Positions 62,442-64,000 of a stretch of DNA of 64,000 nt are shown piece by piece. The first letter of the stretch is position 1, and each line of letters begins with the position of its first letter. The stretch is from assembly GCF_004297125.1 (NCBI RefSeq), contig NZ_SCVD01000025.1:1-64000 (forward strand), given 5' to 3'. This DNA is from Phenylobacterium sp. Its GTDB lineage: Bacteria; Pseudomonadota; Alphaproteobacteria; Caulobacterales; Caulobacteraceae. The notes under the pieces were generated by a model. That model was not told where the DNA came from. It did not search any database and saw only the letters and a program-made list of their open reading frames with translations. Position numbers and translations under genes: made by a program.

Positions 62442-64000
62442 TGGATACCTCTCATACTTGCCCGATCCTTTCGCGGTGAGGGCGTCGCTCTTCTATTTGC
62501 GGCTCCCCGACGGCAGTGCAAAGCGCGTTTCAGGGCGAGAGGTAAGCGACTTCTCAGGACTGCTTGCGACCTATGATCTAGCTGCGCTGGTCGATGATCT
62601 ACGCCGGCTAGGCTACGCTCCACCAAGTCGCCCACTAGACCTAGGCGACGCCCTCCGGCTTGCTGCGGGGATACCCAGAGATGAGGGGGGAGACCGCCAA
62701 TGGGACGTGTGGAGATACCTCTCGCGCTACTTCGCTGATCGGCAGGGCGGCGCGAAATTTGCAGGGATTGCACAATCCCGTTGTCCTAGGCCGGGCGAAC
62801 CCGAAATCACGGAGTTGCTCGACGCAGCTGCGAAGGCCCTGCATGAGGGGTGGGACGGAATTCTGTTGCGCCTCAAGGAAGCGGGCGAGCTGTCGCGACT
62901 GCTTGAGGTTGAGGCGCCGGTCCAGTCGATTTTTGCGAACCGCCAAAGTGTCGGTATCGCTGTGGATCACGACGTGGTGGATCGACTTCTCAAAGAAGTC
63001 GCGGATGAAAAGTACGAGGCGTATCATTCAGTTGCGGCAGCGCTGAACTCTAGCCCTAGTGGGCTCAACTTCTGGAACGTCTCCCAGCACTTGGAGCGCA
63101 CGGACGCCTCCCATCTGCTACCGACGACCGAGGGCGGGCTCCTGCGTGAAGCCTTCAAGATGGCGGCGCCCAATTCGGGGTTTGCTCGCGACTTTCTTCA
63201 ATTCGCCGACGCCAGTCGAGACGAGACTATTCTCCGACGCGCATCGGGTGTGGGCAATCGCTTGCACCCGATCTTCAACGTCATGGGAACTGTGAGCGGC
63301 CGAATCTTGGTCGCCGACCCGTTTCTCCAGCAACTGAGGCGGGGGTACCGGAGCCTTATCGCTCCCGATCCAAACAAGCGTCTTGCGTATCTGGATTACG
63401 CTCAATTTGAGCCGGGGATTATGGCCTCCCTGGCACATGATTCCGGCTTCGTGGCGGCCTACAACAGAGGGGACGTCTACGAGGCCCTAAGCGAGCGCGT
63501 GTTTGGGACGGTAGAGGACCGGCCCTTAGCAAAGCGGATCTTCTTAGCCTTCTCGTACGGCATGACTCTGGAACGGATCGCAACCCTTGCAGTAGCGCCC
63601 AACGCCACGGAAGCGGAACGGGGCGCGTGCAAGGAAGCCGTCCAAGGCTTCTTCGATGCCTATCCCGGCCTCGCCAAATTTAGGGCTGATATGGAAGCTC
63701 AACTCAGCGCGAAAGGCTATGTTTCGAGCGCCTTCGGAAATCGGCGCAAGCGCGCCAACGCTGGCCCACTGAACCGGAAGGAACGTCGCTGGGCGGTCAA
63801 TCAGCCAATACAAGCGACTGCGTCGCTTGTGTTCAAAGAAGCGCTGATCGACCTAGCGCGGCAATTTGGAGCTCAAAGCATTCTCCTGCCGATGCATGAC
63901 GCCGTCCTCATGCAATTCGACCTTGCGGGTTACGACGACGCTGTGACGGCGGCCCAGACGGCTATGGTCGAAGCCTTTCAGCGACGTTGCCCGACGGTGA
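62434..64000 (+). CDS. Divergent family A (Pol I-like) DNA polymerase, open at window edge
   Basis: ATG at 62434 overlaps RT stop by 8 bp; 522 codons with no stop: TVSGRILVADPFLQQLRRGYRSLIAP; motif A LAYLDYAQFEPGIMASLAHD; O-helix RPLAKRIFLAFSYGMT; VNQPIQATASLVFKEAL; motif C LPMHDAVLMQF. Confidence 0.93.
   Translation, partial: MIDGYLSYLPDPFAVRASLFYLRLPDGSAKRVSGREVSDFSGLLATYDLAALVDDLRRLGYAPPSRPLDLGDALRLAAGIPRDEGGDRQWDVWRYLSRYFADRQGGAKFAGIAQSRCPRPGEPEITELLDAAAKALHEGWDGILLRLKEAGELSRLLEVEAPVQSIFANRQSVGIAVDHDVVDRLLKEVADEKYEAYHSVAAALNSSPSGLNFWNVSQHLERTDASHLLPTTEGGLLREAFKMAAPNSGFARDFLQFADASRDETILRRASGVGNRLHPIFNVMGTVSGRILVADPFLQQLRRGYRSLIAPDPNKRLAYLDYAQFEPGIMASLAHDSGFVAAYNRGDVYEALSERVFGTVEDRPLAKRIFLAFSYGMTLERIATLAVAPNATEAERGACKEAVQGFFDAYPGLAKFRADMEAQLSAKGYVSSAFGNRRKRANAGPLNRKERRWAVNQPIQATASLVFKEALIDLARQFGAQSILLPMHDAVLMQFDLAGYDDAVTAAQTAMVEAFQRRCPTV

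Noticed and set aside
62660-63046. 128-aa plus and 128-aa minus ORFs over the polymerase
   Set aside because: Overlap the PolA-like frame that continues from 62434; no independent support.

Overview
The window is a GC-rich alphaproteobacterial chromosome segment; gene content resembles Caulobacterales (Caulobacter/Phenylobacterium-like). Positions 1 to about 60.4 kb are almost entirely ordinary housekeeping and metabolic genes: suf genes, tyrS, bcp, prfB with a programmed +1 frameshift, PBP1A, rne, thiS/thiG, aroQ, accB/accC, aat, aspS, two-component systems and amidohydrolases. At about 60.5 kb the composition and codon usage change and a different module begins. It comprises a small ORF (60644-60820), a reverse transcriptase with a YMDD active site and a long C-terminal helical extension (60810-62441), and a divergent family A (Pol I-type) DNA polymerase starting at 62434 and still open at the window edge. 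The polymerase is absent from the supplied ORF track because it has no stop codon inside the window. The three ORFs overlap by 11 bp and 8 bp, so they look translationally coupled. This RT plus PolA pair is the best candidate for an undescribed system, plausibly related to the UG/Abi (DRT-type) defence RTs. Secondary observations include a protein with a NrdJ-like C-terminus but no recognisable RNR catalytic half, a 235-bp tail-to-tail coding overlap (aat/DUF2155), an active/inactive-looking amidohydrolase pair, an NptA-like transporter without a canonical start codon, and several structured intergenic elements. All calls come from reading sequence and motifs; no database search was run.
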